This document shows positions 6,060 to 13,773 of a stretch of DNA of 29,965 nt, piece after piece (within the stretch, counting starts at the first letter, position 1; every line of letters begins with the position of its first letter). The stretch comes from an uncultured Duncaniella sp. (GTDB lineage Bacteria; Bacteroidota; Bacteroidia; Bacteroidales; Muribaculaceae), in assembly GCA_910577335.1 (NCBI GenBank), contig CAJTMJ010000038.1:1-29965 (forward strand), in the 5' to 3' direction. The notes under the pieces were generated by a model. It was given only the letters and a program-made list of their open reading frames with translations. It was not told where the DNA came from and did not search any database. Position numbers and translations under genes: made by a program.

Positions 6060-7457
6060 ATGAAGGAAACGCCCCAGCGCTTGAGGAGCTTTGCTCCCCC
6101 TACCCGGGACAAAATTTTTATTTGGAGTGCCGTGATTGCCGGATGTGGCATCATGGCTTTACTTGGTCGTCATGCCGCCATATCCCGTTTCGGCACTGAC
6201 GAATTTACCGGCAATGTTCTATTTGCCGTTTTCTTTGTCCTCACAATCGGTCTATATTGCGGATTCCAGTCGGCAGTCGAAGATGTTTTCAATCGTCTTT
6301 CAACTCTTTTTCGCCGTCGTGAAGTTATGGCTATTGCTGAAACTGCCAACGGTGAGAAAATGCACGTTTCAGTTGAAGAACCATCAGTAACAATGACGCA
6401 ATATTTCGAGACCAACTCAGAAGTGTCTGACATTGAAGAGAGCAATGCAACTTTTGAGAAATCAACGGACAAAGCACCGTTTGAGGTCTTGGAAGTTGTA
6501 GACGATATGCGTCATATCCGTTTCTCGGACGGAGAGGAAGCCTATGTGGGTATTGGTCTATCTGATGAAGAGATTATCCTTGAAAAAGCGTATAACGATT
6601 CAAGAGATTATGATGCCGAACTTGAAGAGGCATACAAGGAGTATCTTGACTCTATGACTGCGGAAGAACGATATGACCACGACCACGGTATTAAACGCGT
6701 TAAAAAGAAGAGAGAATATGATGAAGAAGTAGGTTTCTTTTCATCAGTATCAGTTCAAGAGATCCACAACAATCCGGATGGAACTACTTTGATCGAGGAA
6801 ACAGAGCAAGAGGTCTATGTTACTCCCGACGGTTCGGTGTATTATCTCGAAGACATGGGTCCAATATGCAATTTTTATGAGAAATACAAAGACACCATAG
6901 AAACGCATGAAGAAATAATCACAAGAAAACAACAATGTGATGAGGCGTTTGAGGAGATGCAACGTCACGAAGATTTATATAATCTTGAACAGGTGTCGTT
7001 TATATGTGCATATATCACACATACCATGAAACAATTCATGGAGTCTCACGAACTCGATAAACTTCATAAGAACGCTGAAAAATGGACTAAAAATCCCATA
7101 GCTAAATTCGCTTCTGTTCGGCTCCGAAGCAATCACCTGTCGAAAGAAGACATCAAACATCTTTGTTACAATGTCGGCAAGTTCCTGAATCTTAAGGGGA
7201 ATGAAATTGCACTATTCGTCAAAAATGTATTTGCAGAGAGTTTTGACACCGTAAAAATAGGAACAATTATAGCAAAACTTGCAGATAAGAATCCAAAGAA
7301 GGATCGTATTCCTTTACTGTCAGCCAAAGAAATGAATTATCTCTTTGAACACTATAAACGCTATAAGACAATCAACCTCGACATTATACCCAAAAGATTG
7401 GCGGAGGAAGAGGCTAAAGCCAAATTAGAGGCTGCAAAAAAGAAAAGCGGGAAATAA
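6060..7457 (+). CDS. Two-pass membrane protein of unknown function
   Basis: This 465-residue protein belongs to no family I recognise. Two hydrophobic segments near the N-terminus (about residues 17-38, FIWSAVIAGCGIMALLG, and 52-70, LFAVFFVLTIGLYCGF) should anchor it in the inner membrane. A long acidic middle region follows (about 100-330, rich in Glu and Asp), then a Lys-rich helical C-terminus ending in AKAKLEAAKKKSGK. The C-terminal 180 residues look helical and may form a bundle that binds a partner. ATG 6060 is chosen because the track back to 6054 gives only a TTG codon two residues earlier. A bidirectional terminator follows. It lies between an acetyltransferase and a convergent GNAT gene, and neither suggests a role. 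Confidence 0.65.
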   Translation: MKETPQRLRSFAPPTRDKIFIWSAVIAGCGIMALLGRHAAISRFGTDEFTGNVLFAVFFVLTIGLYCGFQSAVEDVFNRLSTLFRRREVMAIAETANGEKMHVSVEEPSVTMTQYFETNSEVSDIEESNATFEKSTDKAPFEVLEVVDDMRHIRFSDGEEAYVGIGLSDEEIILEKAYNDSRDYDAELEEAYKEYLDSMTAEERYDHDHGIKRVKKKREYDEEVGFFSSVSVQEIHNNPDGTTLIEETEQEVYVTPDGSVYYLEDMGPICNFYEKYKDTIETHEEIITRKQQCDEAFEEMQRHEDLYNLEQVSFICAYITHTMKQFMESHELDKLHKNAEKWTKNPIAKFASVRLRSNHLSKEDIKHLCYNVGKFLNLKGNEIALFVKNVFAESFDTVKIGTIIAKLADKNPKKDRIPLLSAKEMNYLFEHYKRYKTINLDIIPKRLAEEEAKAKLEAAKKKSGK

Positions 7458-7480
7458 CAAGGAAATCCTAAGTATATTAC

Positions 7481-7518
7481 AGGCGAATAGTCGGGACAAA
7501 AGTCATGACTATTCGCCT
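7481..7518. terminator. Bidirectional terminator between convergent genes
   Basis: aggcgaatagtc (7481-7492) and gactattcgcct (7507-7518) form a perfect 12-bp stem with a 14-base loop. T-rich sequence follows on the plus strand (attttgc). It lies between the stop of the plus-strand membrane protein gene and the stop of the minus-strand GNAT gene, so it can serve both. Confidence 0.8.
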
Positions 7519-7524
7519 ATTTTG

Positions 7525-8049
7525 CTATAACTCAATCTCATAAAGTACATGAACACATAGCGGTGAAGCATCTGACAGTTTCGGGTGATTAAACTCTCCA
7601 GCCTTTACCATGCCAATCTTCTGCATCACACGTTCTGAAGGAGCATTAATTTTGGCTGTGAAAGAAAACAACCGTTCAATTCCTGATTTTTTTGCCAATT
7701 TCAAAACTGATCTTGCCGCCTCAGTTGCATATCCCTTATTGTGATAATCGGCTGCAAGTCGCCAGCCTATCTCAACTCCGGGAGTAAAAACTGCATCGAA
7801 GCCTATCTCATGAAGCCCGACATATCCGATGAATTCTCCGGTAGACTTTATTTCCACTGCATAAAGCCCCCAACCCTTTTGATTGAACTCATCCTGTATC
7901 CGTTTGTAAAATGCCATAGTTTCCCCATCACTCAGTATAGCCGGGAAATAGCGCATTACCTGTTCATCCTTATTCATAGCAATGAACAATGGTAAATCTT
8001 CCGGTTTCCACGAACGTAGAATAAGCCTTTCAGTTTCGATATATACCAT
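7525..8049 (-). CDS. GNAT acetyltransferase, RimJ/RimL type
   Basis: This protein of about 174 residues starts with ETERLILRSWKPEDL, the usual opening of the RimJ/RimL branch of GNAT N-acetyltransferases. It keeps motif A for acetyl-CoA binding (EIGWRLAADYHNKGYATEAARSVLKLA, with the pyrophosphate-binding loop HNKGYA), and motif B with INAPSERVMQKIGM. Such enzymes acetylate protein N-termini or small molecules. The substrate here is unknown. An alternative start at 8061 would add four residues, but it lies only nine bases from the likely -7 promoter element, so 8049 is preferred. It is the only confidently called minus-strand gene in the window. Confidence 0.85.
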   Translation of the reverse strand: MVYIETERLILRSWKPEDLPLFIAMNKDEQVMRYFPAILSDGETMAFYKRIQDEFNQKGWGLYAVEIKSTGEFIGYVGLHEIGFDAVFTPGVEIGWRLAADYHNKGYATEAARSVLKLAKKSGIERLFSFTAKINAPSERVMQKIGMVKAGEFNHPKLSDASPLCVHVLYEIEL

Positions 8050-8069
8050 AATGAATCTCAATTATAACG

Positions 8070-8077
8070 CAAATTTA
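8070..8077 (-). promoter_or_regulatory. Putative promoter of the GNAT gene, -7 element
   Basis: On the minus strand this reads TAAATTTG, an exact TAnnTTTG match, 20 bases before the start codon at 8049. No clear -33 element is seen. Confidence 0.5.
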
Positions 8078-8275
8078 CTCAACTTTCCACACCAATGAAA
8101 GCCATTAAAGGTTATATTGCTCAAAATAACCTTGAAATCACCTACTGTTTTTACGAATCACCATACAAATATTTTCACAAAACACCTTCTGAATATCACA
8201 GTATTAACACTTGCCAAACGGTTATTTTAGAACGTGATTGCGGTTATTTATTTCACCGACAACTCACTTTCAATC

Positions 8276-8314
8276 AGTGCGGTTCTATTTCCGTAAACAA
8301 TATAAAACCGCACT
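8276..8314 (+). promoter_or_regulatory. Inverted repeat abutting the start of the HTH gene
   Basis: agtgcggtt (8276-8284) and aaccgcact (8306-8314) are perfect 9-bp inverted copies around a 21-base AT-rich spacer. The right arm ends three bases before the ATG at 8318. It could be an operator bound by the HTH protein, a leader hairpin that hides the start, or a replication-associated dyad for the neighbouring primase-like gene. Two copies of cggttattt also occur upstream, at 8219-8227 and 8241-8249. The remaining upstream gap (8078-8275) shows no convincing gene. Confidence 0.5.
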
Positions 8315-8317
8315 AAA

Positions 8318-8704
8318 ATGGAAGCACCAACAATCACCTTCGACCAACTGCCCAACGTGGTAGGCGGTCTCTCTGAGAAACTCGACCGAGTGCTTGACAT
8401 ACTTGAAAAGGTCGGCATCGCCAACCCCATCAAGAATGTCAAGCCCTCGCGCAGACTCGTGTATGCGAAAGAGGCTTGCCAGATAATAGGCAAGTCACTT
8501 TCGAGTCTCTACCGCTGCATCAAAGCTCCGAATGACCCCATTCCGAGCTACAAGCGTGGCAAACTCCTCTATTTCTATGAGGACGAACTGTACGCATGGA
8601 TTGAGAACGGACGCAAACATTCCGTCGCTCCTTCCCTCGCCGAAACAGCGGCTGCCATAACCGCCGGAATGAAACGCCGTCCCCGTGGAGGATATAATTT
8701 CTAA
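8318..8704 (+). CDS. Excisionase-family HTH protein of the mobilization module
   Basis: This 128-residue protein has a short N-terminal coiled region (LSEKLDRVLDILEKVG) and one HTH_17-type domain at about residues 48-95 (LVYAKEACQIIGKSLSSLYRCI, wing PSYKRGKLLYFYEDEL, then AWIENG). A basic tail follows (MKRRPRGGYNF). Proteins of this kind regularly sit just before DUF3987 genes in Bacteroidales mobilizable elements, and may regulate replication or excision. The gap to the DUF3987 gene is four bases, so they form one operon. Role inferred from position. Confidence 0.75.
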   Translation: MEAPTITFDQLPNVVGGLSEKLDRVLDILEKVGIANPIKNVKPSRRLVYAKEACQIIGKSLSSLYRCIKAPNDPIPSYKRGKLLYFYEDELYAWIENGRKHSVAPSLAETAAAITAGMKRRPRGGYNF

Positions 8705-8708
8705 GCCA

Positions 8709-10097
8709 ATGGAAAGAGATTACACACAATCCACGACCAACGCATTTCCGGTGCATGTGCTACCCGAGAGATTACAGCGCATCATCCGTGAGTTACATGA
8801 CAGCAACGGTTTTCCAGTCGACTACACCGCAGCTTCAATGATGGCTGCGATATCGGTTGCGGTCGGCAATTCCCATCGCGTGGAAGTGAAACGCAACTGG
8901 CATGAATCAGCAATCCTATATATAGCGATTGTCGGCCGCCCCGGAGCCTGTAAGTCACATCCGCTGGCATTCGCAATGCGTCCACTCGTAAATGCCGATT
9001 GGAAGAACAATCTGGATTATCAGAAAAAGTATGCCGAGTATCAGCAGGCGATAGCCATGAGCCGCAAGGAACGTGTTCACGCGGGGTTCGAGCAATTCCC
9101 GAAAGAGCCGAAGCGTCTGCGCTACCTTGTATCGGATGTTACGCAGGAAGGGCTGAGCGCCATTCACTCTCATAATCCAAGAGGTCTCTGCCTCTGGGTT
9201 GATGAACTGTCGGCATGGTTCAAGAACTTCACTCGCTACAACAACGGATCGGAGGAACAGTTCTGGCTGTCGGCATTCAACGGTAGCACAACAATGTCTG
9301 ACCGCAAGAACTCGCAGAACTCCATCTTCATCAAGAGACCATTTATCTCGGTAGTCGGGACAATTCAGAAATGTCTGCTGACAGAACTTGCCAACGGCGA
9401 GAGAACAGCCAACGGATTTATCGACCGCATCTTATTCGCCATGACGGAATCATCCGGCAAACCGAAATGGCAGGAGGATGAGGTAAGCGAAGACCTCGAC
9501 AACGCATGGGAATCCATACTCTCTGCTATTCTCTCAGTGGAGTGTAGGCTTAATGATGAAGGGGAACCGATACCGATAATTGTGCGGTTCTCTCCGGCGG
9601 CGAAGCGGACACTCTATGAATGGCAACACCGGAATGCCGAGATGTGCGACAATGAGATGAACGACACAGTCGTCAGTTTCTTCTGCAAGCTCGAAATCTA
9701 TGTAATCCGATTCAGCCTGCTGTTGCGAATTGCGCGATGGGGATGCGATGAGGAGCAGTCGCCACCCGAAGAAATCGGAGACAACGATGTAGGCGGTGCA
9801 ATCGAGTTGGCTGAGTATTTCCGACACAACGCCCTCGGCATACTCACCTGCATCAGCGAAGAGAAACTGAACGAACTCCACCGCACGGTGTATGACCATC
9901 TCGCCGAAGAGTTTTCGACAGCCGACGGCATCCGCGTGGCAGCAAGGTTCGGGATGAAAGACCATACTTTCAAGATGTTTCTCACCCGCAATCTCAACAC
10001 TCTCTTTCGCCGTGTGCGTCAAGGACTATATCGTAAGCAGTCATGTTACTCCGCTAACAATGTTACTCCTCCCGACGATGAAAGCAAGACAGAGTAA
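8709..10097 (+). CDS. DUF3987 primase/helicase-like ATPase
   Basis: This 462-residue protein of the DUF3987 family is common in Bacteroidales mobile elements and thought to act in element DNA replication. The early part (FPVDYTAASMMAAISVAVG) is typical of the family. The Walker A motif GRPGACKS is at 76-83 with K82, and Walker B LCLWVDE at 160-166 (D165, E166). An insert with a basic patch follows Walker A. The C-terminal 60 residues look like a winged-helix DNA-binding end (AARFGMKDHTFKMFLTRNL). No TOPRIM or classical primase motif is seen, so a motor or initiation role is more likely than primer synthesis. ATG 8709 is chosen because it follows the HTH stop by four bases. Confidence 0.8.
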   Translation: MERDYTQSTTNAFPVHVLPERLQRIIRELHDSNGFPVDYTAASMMAAISVAVGNSHRVEVKRNWHESAILYIAIVGRPGACKSHPLAFAMRPLVNADWKNNLDYQKKYAEYQQAIAMSRKERVHAGFEQFPKEPKRLRYLVSDVTQEGLSAIHSHNPRGLCLWVDELSAWFKNFTRYNNGSEEQFWLSAFNGSTTMSDRKNSQNSIFIKRPFISVVGTIQKCLLTELANGERTANGFIDRILFAMTESSGKPKWQEDEVSEDLDNAWESILSAILSVECRLNDEGEPIPIIVRFSPAAKRTLYEWQHRNAEMCDNEMNDTVVSFFCKLEIYVIRFSLLLRIARWGCDEEQSPPEEIGDNDVGGAIELAEYFRHNALGILTCISEEKLNELHRTVYDHLAEEFSTADGIRVAARFGMKDHTFKMFLTRNLNTLFRRVRQGLYRKQSCYSANNVTPPDDESKTE

Positions 10098-10235
10098 ACG
10101 GATGGTTGCCGATAACGGCACCCTCGGCAGACGTATGTGGCAGCCAATACGCGATATGCCGAGAACTCCGGCATTCTGCCCACCCCGACAATCCCGAATG
10201 TTAAACCGGGCGCAAGCCCATAAAAAATCAAAAAC

Positions 10236-10646
10236 GTGAAAACTGAAAAATCTCCAACTCCTCAGTCATCTGAAGTGACTGATATTTTCAACAACTCAAA
10301 TCTTTCCGAAACTGTGGAAAATTCCGTCAGCACCGATGTCCAGCCAATCGCAGGACAGAGCGAAAACGCTCAACCCAAGCCATCCCGTCCAACCGCCAAG
10401 CAGCGCAAGAGCGACCTCGAAGATTACCGGAAGGCATACTTCGCGCTGATTAAGCTCGGCAAGGACAACAAGCATCAGGTTGCAATCAGCAACGACACGT
10501 TTGACCGCGTGGAACGCATCGCCCGATTCTTTGGCGGTCCCGGCTACAGCGTCAGCAACTTCATCGAGCATATTATAAACGAGCATCTCGACAGCAACGC
10601 GGCCAATTACGAAAGCTGGTTTACCCTGATAAGTAAATCGTTCTGA
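10236..10646 (+). CDS. DUF3408 mobilization-associated protein
   Basis: This 136-residue protein starts with GTG. The first 60 residues are Ser/Thr/Pro-rich and likely disordered. From about 62 (DLEDYRKAYFALIKLG) the DUF3408 domain follows, with a ribbon-helix-helix-like end VAISNDTFDRVERIARFFGGPGYSVSNFIEHIINEHL. DUF3408 proteins are found in transfer and mobilization operons of Bacteroides conjugative elements, where they probably bind DNA near oriT. A 13-base A-rich leader, aaaaatcaaaaac (10223-10235), directly precedes GTG and is repeated before the later gene at 12205. The candidate oriT begins immediately after its stop. Confidence 0.8.
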   Translation: MKTEKSPTPQSSEVTDIFNNSNLSETVENSVSTDVQPIAGQSENAQPKPSRPTAKQRKSDLEDYRKAYFALIKLGKDNKHQVAISNDTFDRVERIARFFGGPGYSVSNFIEHIINEHLDSNAANYESWFTLISKSF

Positions 10647-10803
10647 CCACTGCCCCTAAGCAGTGGAAATGGCGAAGCCATCGGCAACGCCGGTATCCGG
10701 ATTCATCGCCTGCGCTTTCGTAGCGTAGCGGAGAAAGAATCTGTCAAGATTAGGAGGATAGCAAGGTAGTGGCAATGTAAACATTTCCGACCTTGCATCC
10801 TCC
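10647..10803. other. Candidate origin of transfer (oriT), hairpin-rich
   Basis: Directly after the DUF3408 stop there are three adjacent hairpins: ccactgc/gcagtgg (10647-10666, 6-base loop), atggc/gccat (10669-10681, 3-base loop) and cggc/gccg (10682-10692, 3-base loop). About 60 bases later a long interrupted palindrome spans 10753-10803: ggaggatagcaaggt pairs with accttgcatcctcc with one bulged base, and the inside also folds (aatgt/acatt). Such dyads upstream of mobC and mobA are where MOBP relaxases nick. No nic site is identifiable by eye. The hairpins are seen directly and the oriT role is inferred. Confidence 0.55.
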
Positions 10804-10865
10804 GTTACCGGGCGGCTGGAGTCCGTTCCCGATGGTCACAAGTCAAATCTCAAAACTCTGAAACA

Positions 10866-11231
10866 ATGACATTCCAAAAGAAAAAGAAAGCTCCTCCGGG
10901 AGTAGAAAAGAAGTCCGGCAAGACATTCGTTGTCAGCGTCCGACTGGACGAAGAACAGCACAAGACGGCACTTGAAAAATGCCGAAAATCCGGCAGAAAG
11001 TTATCCGACTACTGGCGTTGCGCGCTGCTAAACGCCGAGGTAATACAGGTTGCCAGACCCGAAGACATGGCGCTTCTGCGCCAGATAGGGAGCATGGCAA
11101 ACAACCTCAATCAGCTTGCCAAGAAGGCCAACGAAGCGGGATTCAAGCTCGTGCAATGGTCGCTCGACTCGCTGAGTAAGGAGATAAAATCACTCTATTC
11201 CAAATTGTCGCATGATTGGAAGCATCACTAA
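10866..11231 (+). CDS. mobC: MobC-family relaxosome accessory protein
   Basis: This 121-residue protein has a basic N-terminus (FQKKKKAPPGVEKKSGK) and a ribbon-helix-helix-like segment (FVVSVRLDEEQHKTALEKCRKSGRKLSDYWR). It ends in the MobC signature helix (LLRQIGSMANNLNQLAKKANEAG), which is characteristic of plasmid mobilization relaxosome proteins. MobC proteins bind oriT and help the relaxase melt DNA. It overlaps mobA by 20 bases, so translation is coupled. The hairpin-rich candidate oriT lies just upstream. Confidence 0.85.
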   Translation: MTFQKKKKAPPGVEKKSGKTFVVSVRLDEEQHKTALEKCRKSGRKLSDYWRCALLNAEVIQVARPEDMALLRQIGSMANNLNQLAKKANEAGFKLVQWSLDSLSKEIKSLYSKLSHDWKHH

Positions 11232-12186
11232 AGGAAGCGGTTTTTCGGGCTGCGTGGAGTATGCTCTCGCTCTGAAAGAGAAAAACAAAGAGGCCCGTCT
11301 GCTCCACTCCGAGGGTCTGTTGACCGATACGCCAAAGGATATTGTCGACGGATTCGAGTGTCAGCGGCATCTCAACAGTCGCGTCCAGCACTGGTGTGGA
11401 CACATTTCTCTATCCTATTCGCCGGAGGATTCGGCACGGCTTTCCGATGAAGCCATGGTAAAACCCGCGCTGGAATACATGGAGAAAATGGGCATCAAGA
11501 ATACCCAGTTCATTATCGTCAGGCACCTTGACAAGGAGCATCCGCACTGCCATATCGTCTATAATCGAGTGGATAATGACGGTCGATGCGTAAGCGACAG
11601 TTTCGAGTATTACCGCAGTAATGCAATCTGCAAGGAGCTAAAATTGAAGTATGGTCTGACCTTCGGTGAGAACAAGGACAAGGTGAAAGTTGACCGTCTG
11701 AAAGGTCGTTCAAAGACCCGTCAGGAGATTTATCTTGCCGTTCAAGCCGCCAAACGGACTGCCAAAGACTGGACTACTTTCCAACGAGAACTGGCTCAAA
11801 AAGGTATCACCGTGAAAAAGAAATTCCGCCGGAACTCGACCGAAGTTGAAGGGCTGTCATACACGAAGGATGGTCGGAAATTCAAGGCTTCGCAGATTGA
11901 CCACGACGGCAGATGCTCTTACGCAATAATCAGCAAGGCACTCGAAAGGAATAAAAACCGTCAGTCTCAGCTTGTGCCGGCAGCTCCGAAACAGATGCAA
12001 TCCCACCCCAAACAGGAATCCGGCGCCATTGGCAAAGCCATAGAAGCCGGAGCCGATATTGCCGAAAATCTCGGCAACGCAATCGGCGGTCTCTTCCAAG
12101 TCGGACCTGCCTACGACCCGGAAGAGGAGGCGTTCATCCGCGAGATGAAACGCCGCCAAAAGAGAAAAAGAGGCAGAAGTCTGTAA
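11212..12186 (+). CDS. mobA: MOBP-type relaxase MobA
   Basis: This 324-residue relaxase would nick oriT and lead the strand into the recipient. The N-terminal relaxase domain (1-200) has a candidate nucleophile Y17 (GCVEYAL) and the metal-binding histidine cluster H105-x-D-x-x-H110-x-H112-x-H114 (HLDKEHPHCH), preceded by FIIVRHL. A middle region (200-250) has WTTFQRELAQKGITV, common to the family. The tail is short and basic (KRRQKRKRGRSL) with a Gly/Ala-rich linker (267-295). There is no helicase or primase domain. It overlaps mobC. All catalytic residues are present, so it should be functional, using a helper element's secretion system. Confidence 0.9.
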   Translation: MIGSITKGSGFSGCVEYALALKEKNKEARLLHSEGLLTDTPKDIVDGFECQRHLNSRVQHWCGHISLSYSPEDSARLSDEAMVKPALEYMEKMGIKNTQFIIVRHLDKEHPHCHIVYNRVDNDGRCVSDSFEYYRSNAICKELKLKYGLTFGENKDKVKVDRLKGRSKTRQEIYLAVQAAKRTAKDWTTFQRELAQKGITVKKKFRRNSTEVEGLSYTKDGRKFKASQIDHDGRCSYAIISKALERNKNRQSQLVPAAPKQMQSHPKQESGAIGKAIEAGADIAENLGNAIGGLFQVGPAYDPEEEAFIREMKRRQKRKRGRSL

Positions 12187-12204
12187 CTTCAAAAATCAAA
12201 AACA

Positions 12205-12885
12205 GTGAAACAAGAATTTGAAAATTCACCGGAGAACTATCTCCAGAACATCGCTGATGACCTCAGCAGCATCAGCGGAACCTGCAACGAAATCAAAGAG
12301 ACGCAGCTCAGTTGTGCCACCACCGACGATCTGAACAATATGGGCGCATCGGTAACGTCAGCCGTCACTGAGAAAGTCGGTGAGATGAAAACATCCATCG
12401 AGGACCAAACACGGACGGTCGGCGAAATCGGAGGCAATCTTACCACAACGGTCAATGACCTGAAGACTGAAATAACCGAAAAGATTGACAATTTCACGGC
12501 CAATCCCCCGGTGCAGAAAGTCGAAAAGACCATCCGCATAGCCAAGGAAACGTGGCAGGTGTATCTCTCGCTGTTCATCTCGGTGTTCACCCTGATGTTC
12601 TTCGGAGCCACAACAATCTGGCAGGAAGCCCGTATCGAAAAGGCCCGCATCTCCGACATCAAGTATCATTACATACTGATGCACGGCGGAGTCGGATCCG
12701 AAGGACTCGACAGCATCGAGAGCTGGTTCTGCGATCCGGAGCGCGTCAAGCACATCGAAAAGGAGGTGAAAGCCTACGAAGACCGTGTGCAAGAAACCGC
12801 CCGCGCCCTCGACCAAAAGCAGCGCCTCGAAGAAAAAATCAACGAACTCAATTCAAAAACAAATCCCAAGTCCAACAGGAAATGA
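12205..12885 (+). CDS. Coiled-coil, single-pass membrane protein of the mob operon
   Basis: This 226-residue protein starts with GTG after the same 13-base A-rich leader (12191-12203) seen before the DUF3408 gene. Residues 1-105 are Ser/Thr/Glu-rich and probably form a coiled coil (repeated DDLxx, IEDQTRTVGEIGGNL, VNDLKTEITEKIDNF). One membrane segment lies at about 117-137 (YLSLFISVFTLMFFGATTIW), and the C-terminal part again looks helical (KAYEDRVQETARALDQKQRLEEKINEL). I know no specific function. Its place right after mobA suggests anchoring of the relaxosome or contact with the transfer machinery. Its end overlaps the next gene by four bases (ATGA at 12882). Confidence 0.7.
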   Translation: MKQEFENSPENYLQNIADDLSSISGTCNEIKETQLSCATTDDLNNMGASVTSAVTEKVGEMKTSIEDQTRTVGEIGGNLTTTVNDLKTEITEKIDNFTANPPVQKVEKTIRIAKETWQVYLSLFISVFTLMFFGATTIWQEARIEKARISDIKYHYILMHGGVGSEGLDSIESWFCDPERVKHIEKEVKAYEDRVQETARALDQKQRLEEKINELNSKTNPKSNRK

Positions 12886-13411
12886 AAACATCCAACAACC
12901 TCAACCAACTTCTCTCCCGTGTAAAAACCATCTTCGGCCGCAAGGCGACCTCGGCAGCCAACAGCCCACTTGAGGCAGAGCCGCCCACCGGCATCGCATC
13001 CGTAAGCGACCCTCGCCTCACGCCGACATCGAGAAATATCTCGCCGACAATTACGGCACACTGCCCGCGAAGCTGCAATATAAGGACTACACCAACGGCG
13101 CAAGTCTAACCTCGGAAGATGCAACCTTTGCAGTGACGCTTGTAATCCTAACGACAGCAGACGGAGCCGCCCATCTCCCCGACAACGTGTTGCTGCTCGG
13201 TGGAGTTACATCAACCAACGATGTAAAATGGCTCGCTGCAGAGCTGAGAAAGTTCACCAACTTCCTCATGCAGCTCTGTCCCAAGCACCGCATCCAGCAC
13301 CTTGCTTTCGCCTTCTCCAAAGACTCATCGGCTTGCCGCTTGCGCAGCAAGAACCCTGACAACCCGGCCATCGTCAAAGAAGCCGACGTAACCTGCATCC
13401 GCCTCTACTAA
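12882..13411 (+). pseudogene. Mob-operon gene with an apparent frameshift
   Basis: A gene begins at ATG 12882 (MKTSNNLNQLLSRVKTIFGRK) in one frame. At about 13020 the sensible reading moves to another frame, giving ADIEKYLADNYGTLPAKLQYKDY and continuing as one open frame to the stop at 13409-13411 (VTCIRLY). In the first frame, the sequence after 13020 is unlike protein and stops at 13109. One missing base near 13020-13022 explains it. Together the parts would make about 176 residues with a Cys/Arg-rich end. I do not recognise the family. It could be a true decay, a sequencing error, or a programmed shift. The second half could also be made from an internal GTG at 13133. It is the last gene before a strong terminator. 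Confidence 0.6.
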
Positions 13412-13428
13412 GAAGTAGCATCACCCCT

Positions 13429-13465
13429 CGCCCCGACAAGACCCTCCCTCTTGTCGGGGCGTTTC
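13429..13465 (+). terminator. Strong intrinsic terminator of the mob operon
   Basis: cgccccgacaag (13429-13440) and cttgtcggggcg (13450-13461) form a perfect 12-bp GC-rich stem with a 9-base loop, followed by tttctc. It separates the mobilization operon from the defence island and would insulate the two. Confidence 0.9.
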
Positions 13466-13490
13466 TCATTATGTTTCTAAGCATAATCGA

Positions 13491-13520
13491 TTGCCATATC
13501 AATAAAAATTGTTAACTTTG
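13491..13520 (+). promoter_or_regulatory. Promoter of the BREX operon
   Basis: TAACTTTG at 13513-13520 is an exact TAnnTTTG match and ends 27 bases before the regulator start at 13548. TTG at 13491-13493 is at a plausible -33 position. No other such element is seen before brxP, so the regulator and BREX genes probably share this promoter. Confidence 0.65.
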
Positions 13521-13547
13521 CATGATATTACAAGAAGTTGTAAAAAG

Positions 13548-13766
13548 ATGAACACTGAAGATAAACCAATACCTATTAATAGAATCAAAGCTGTTTTAGC
13601 CGAGAAACAGGTGTCCGCTAAACAACTTTGCGAAGCCGTAGGCAAAAATGAAACTACGGTTTCACGTTGGTGTAATAATAAGATTCAGCCTTCTGTTCCT
13701 CAACTTCAAGAAATAGCTCGCATCTTAGATGTAGATGTGAGAGAATTATTATGCCCTACAAAATGA
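13548..13766 (+). CDS. Small XRE-family regulator of the BREX operon
   Basis: This 72-residue protein is little more than a Cro/C1 helix-turn-helix (about residues 10-66: IKAVLAEKQVSAKQLCEAVGKNETTVSRWCNNKIQPSVPQLQEIARILDVDVREL). It lies between the operon promoter and brxP, with seven bases to the brxP start, so autoregulation and control of BREX are likely. Known BREX regulators of the BrxR type have a WYL domain, which this lacks. ATG 13548 is preferred. An in-frame TTG at 13509 lies on the promoter. Confidence 0.8.
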   Translation: MNTEDKPIPINRIKAVLAEKQVSAKQLCEAVGKNETTVSRWCNNKIQPSVPQLQEIARILDVDVRELLCPTK

Positions 13767-13773
13767 ATCGAGT

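Noticed and set aside
8095..8316. 73-residue plus-strand frame between the GNAT and HTH genes
   Set aside because: It overlaps the perfect dyad 8276-8314, has no recognisable domain or leader, and begins inside the divergent promoter region.
10012..10239. 75-residue frame overlapping the end of the DUF3987 gene
   Set aside because: It is out of frame inside a real gene at its start, with composition typical of shadow translation; the gap 10098-10235 shows only a short gggc/gccc hairpin and the A-rich leader.
12552..12881. Upstream part of the 185-residue frame that ends at 13109
   Set aside because: It runs through the coiled-coil gene out of frame; only the portion from ATG 12882 looks like a real start.
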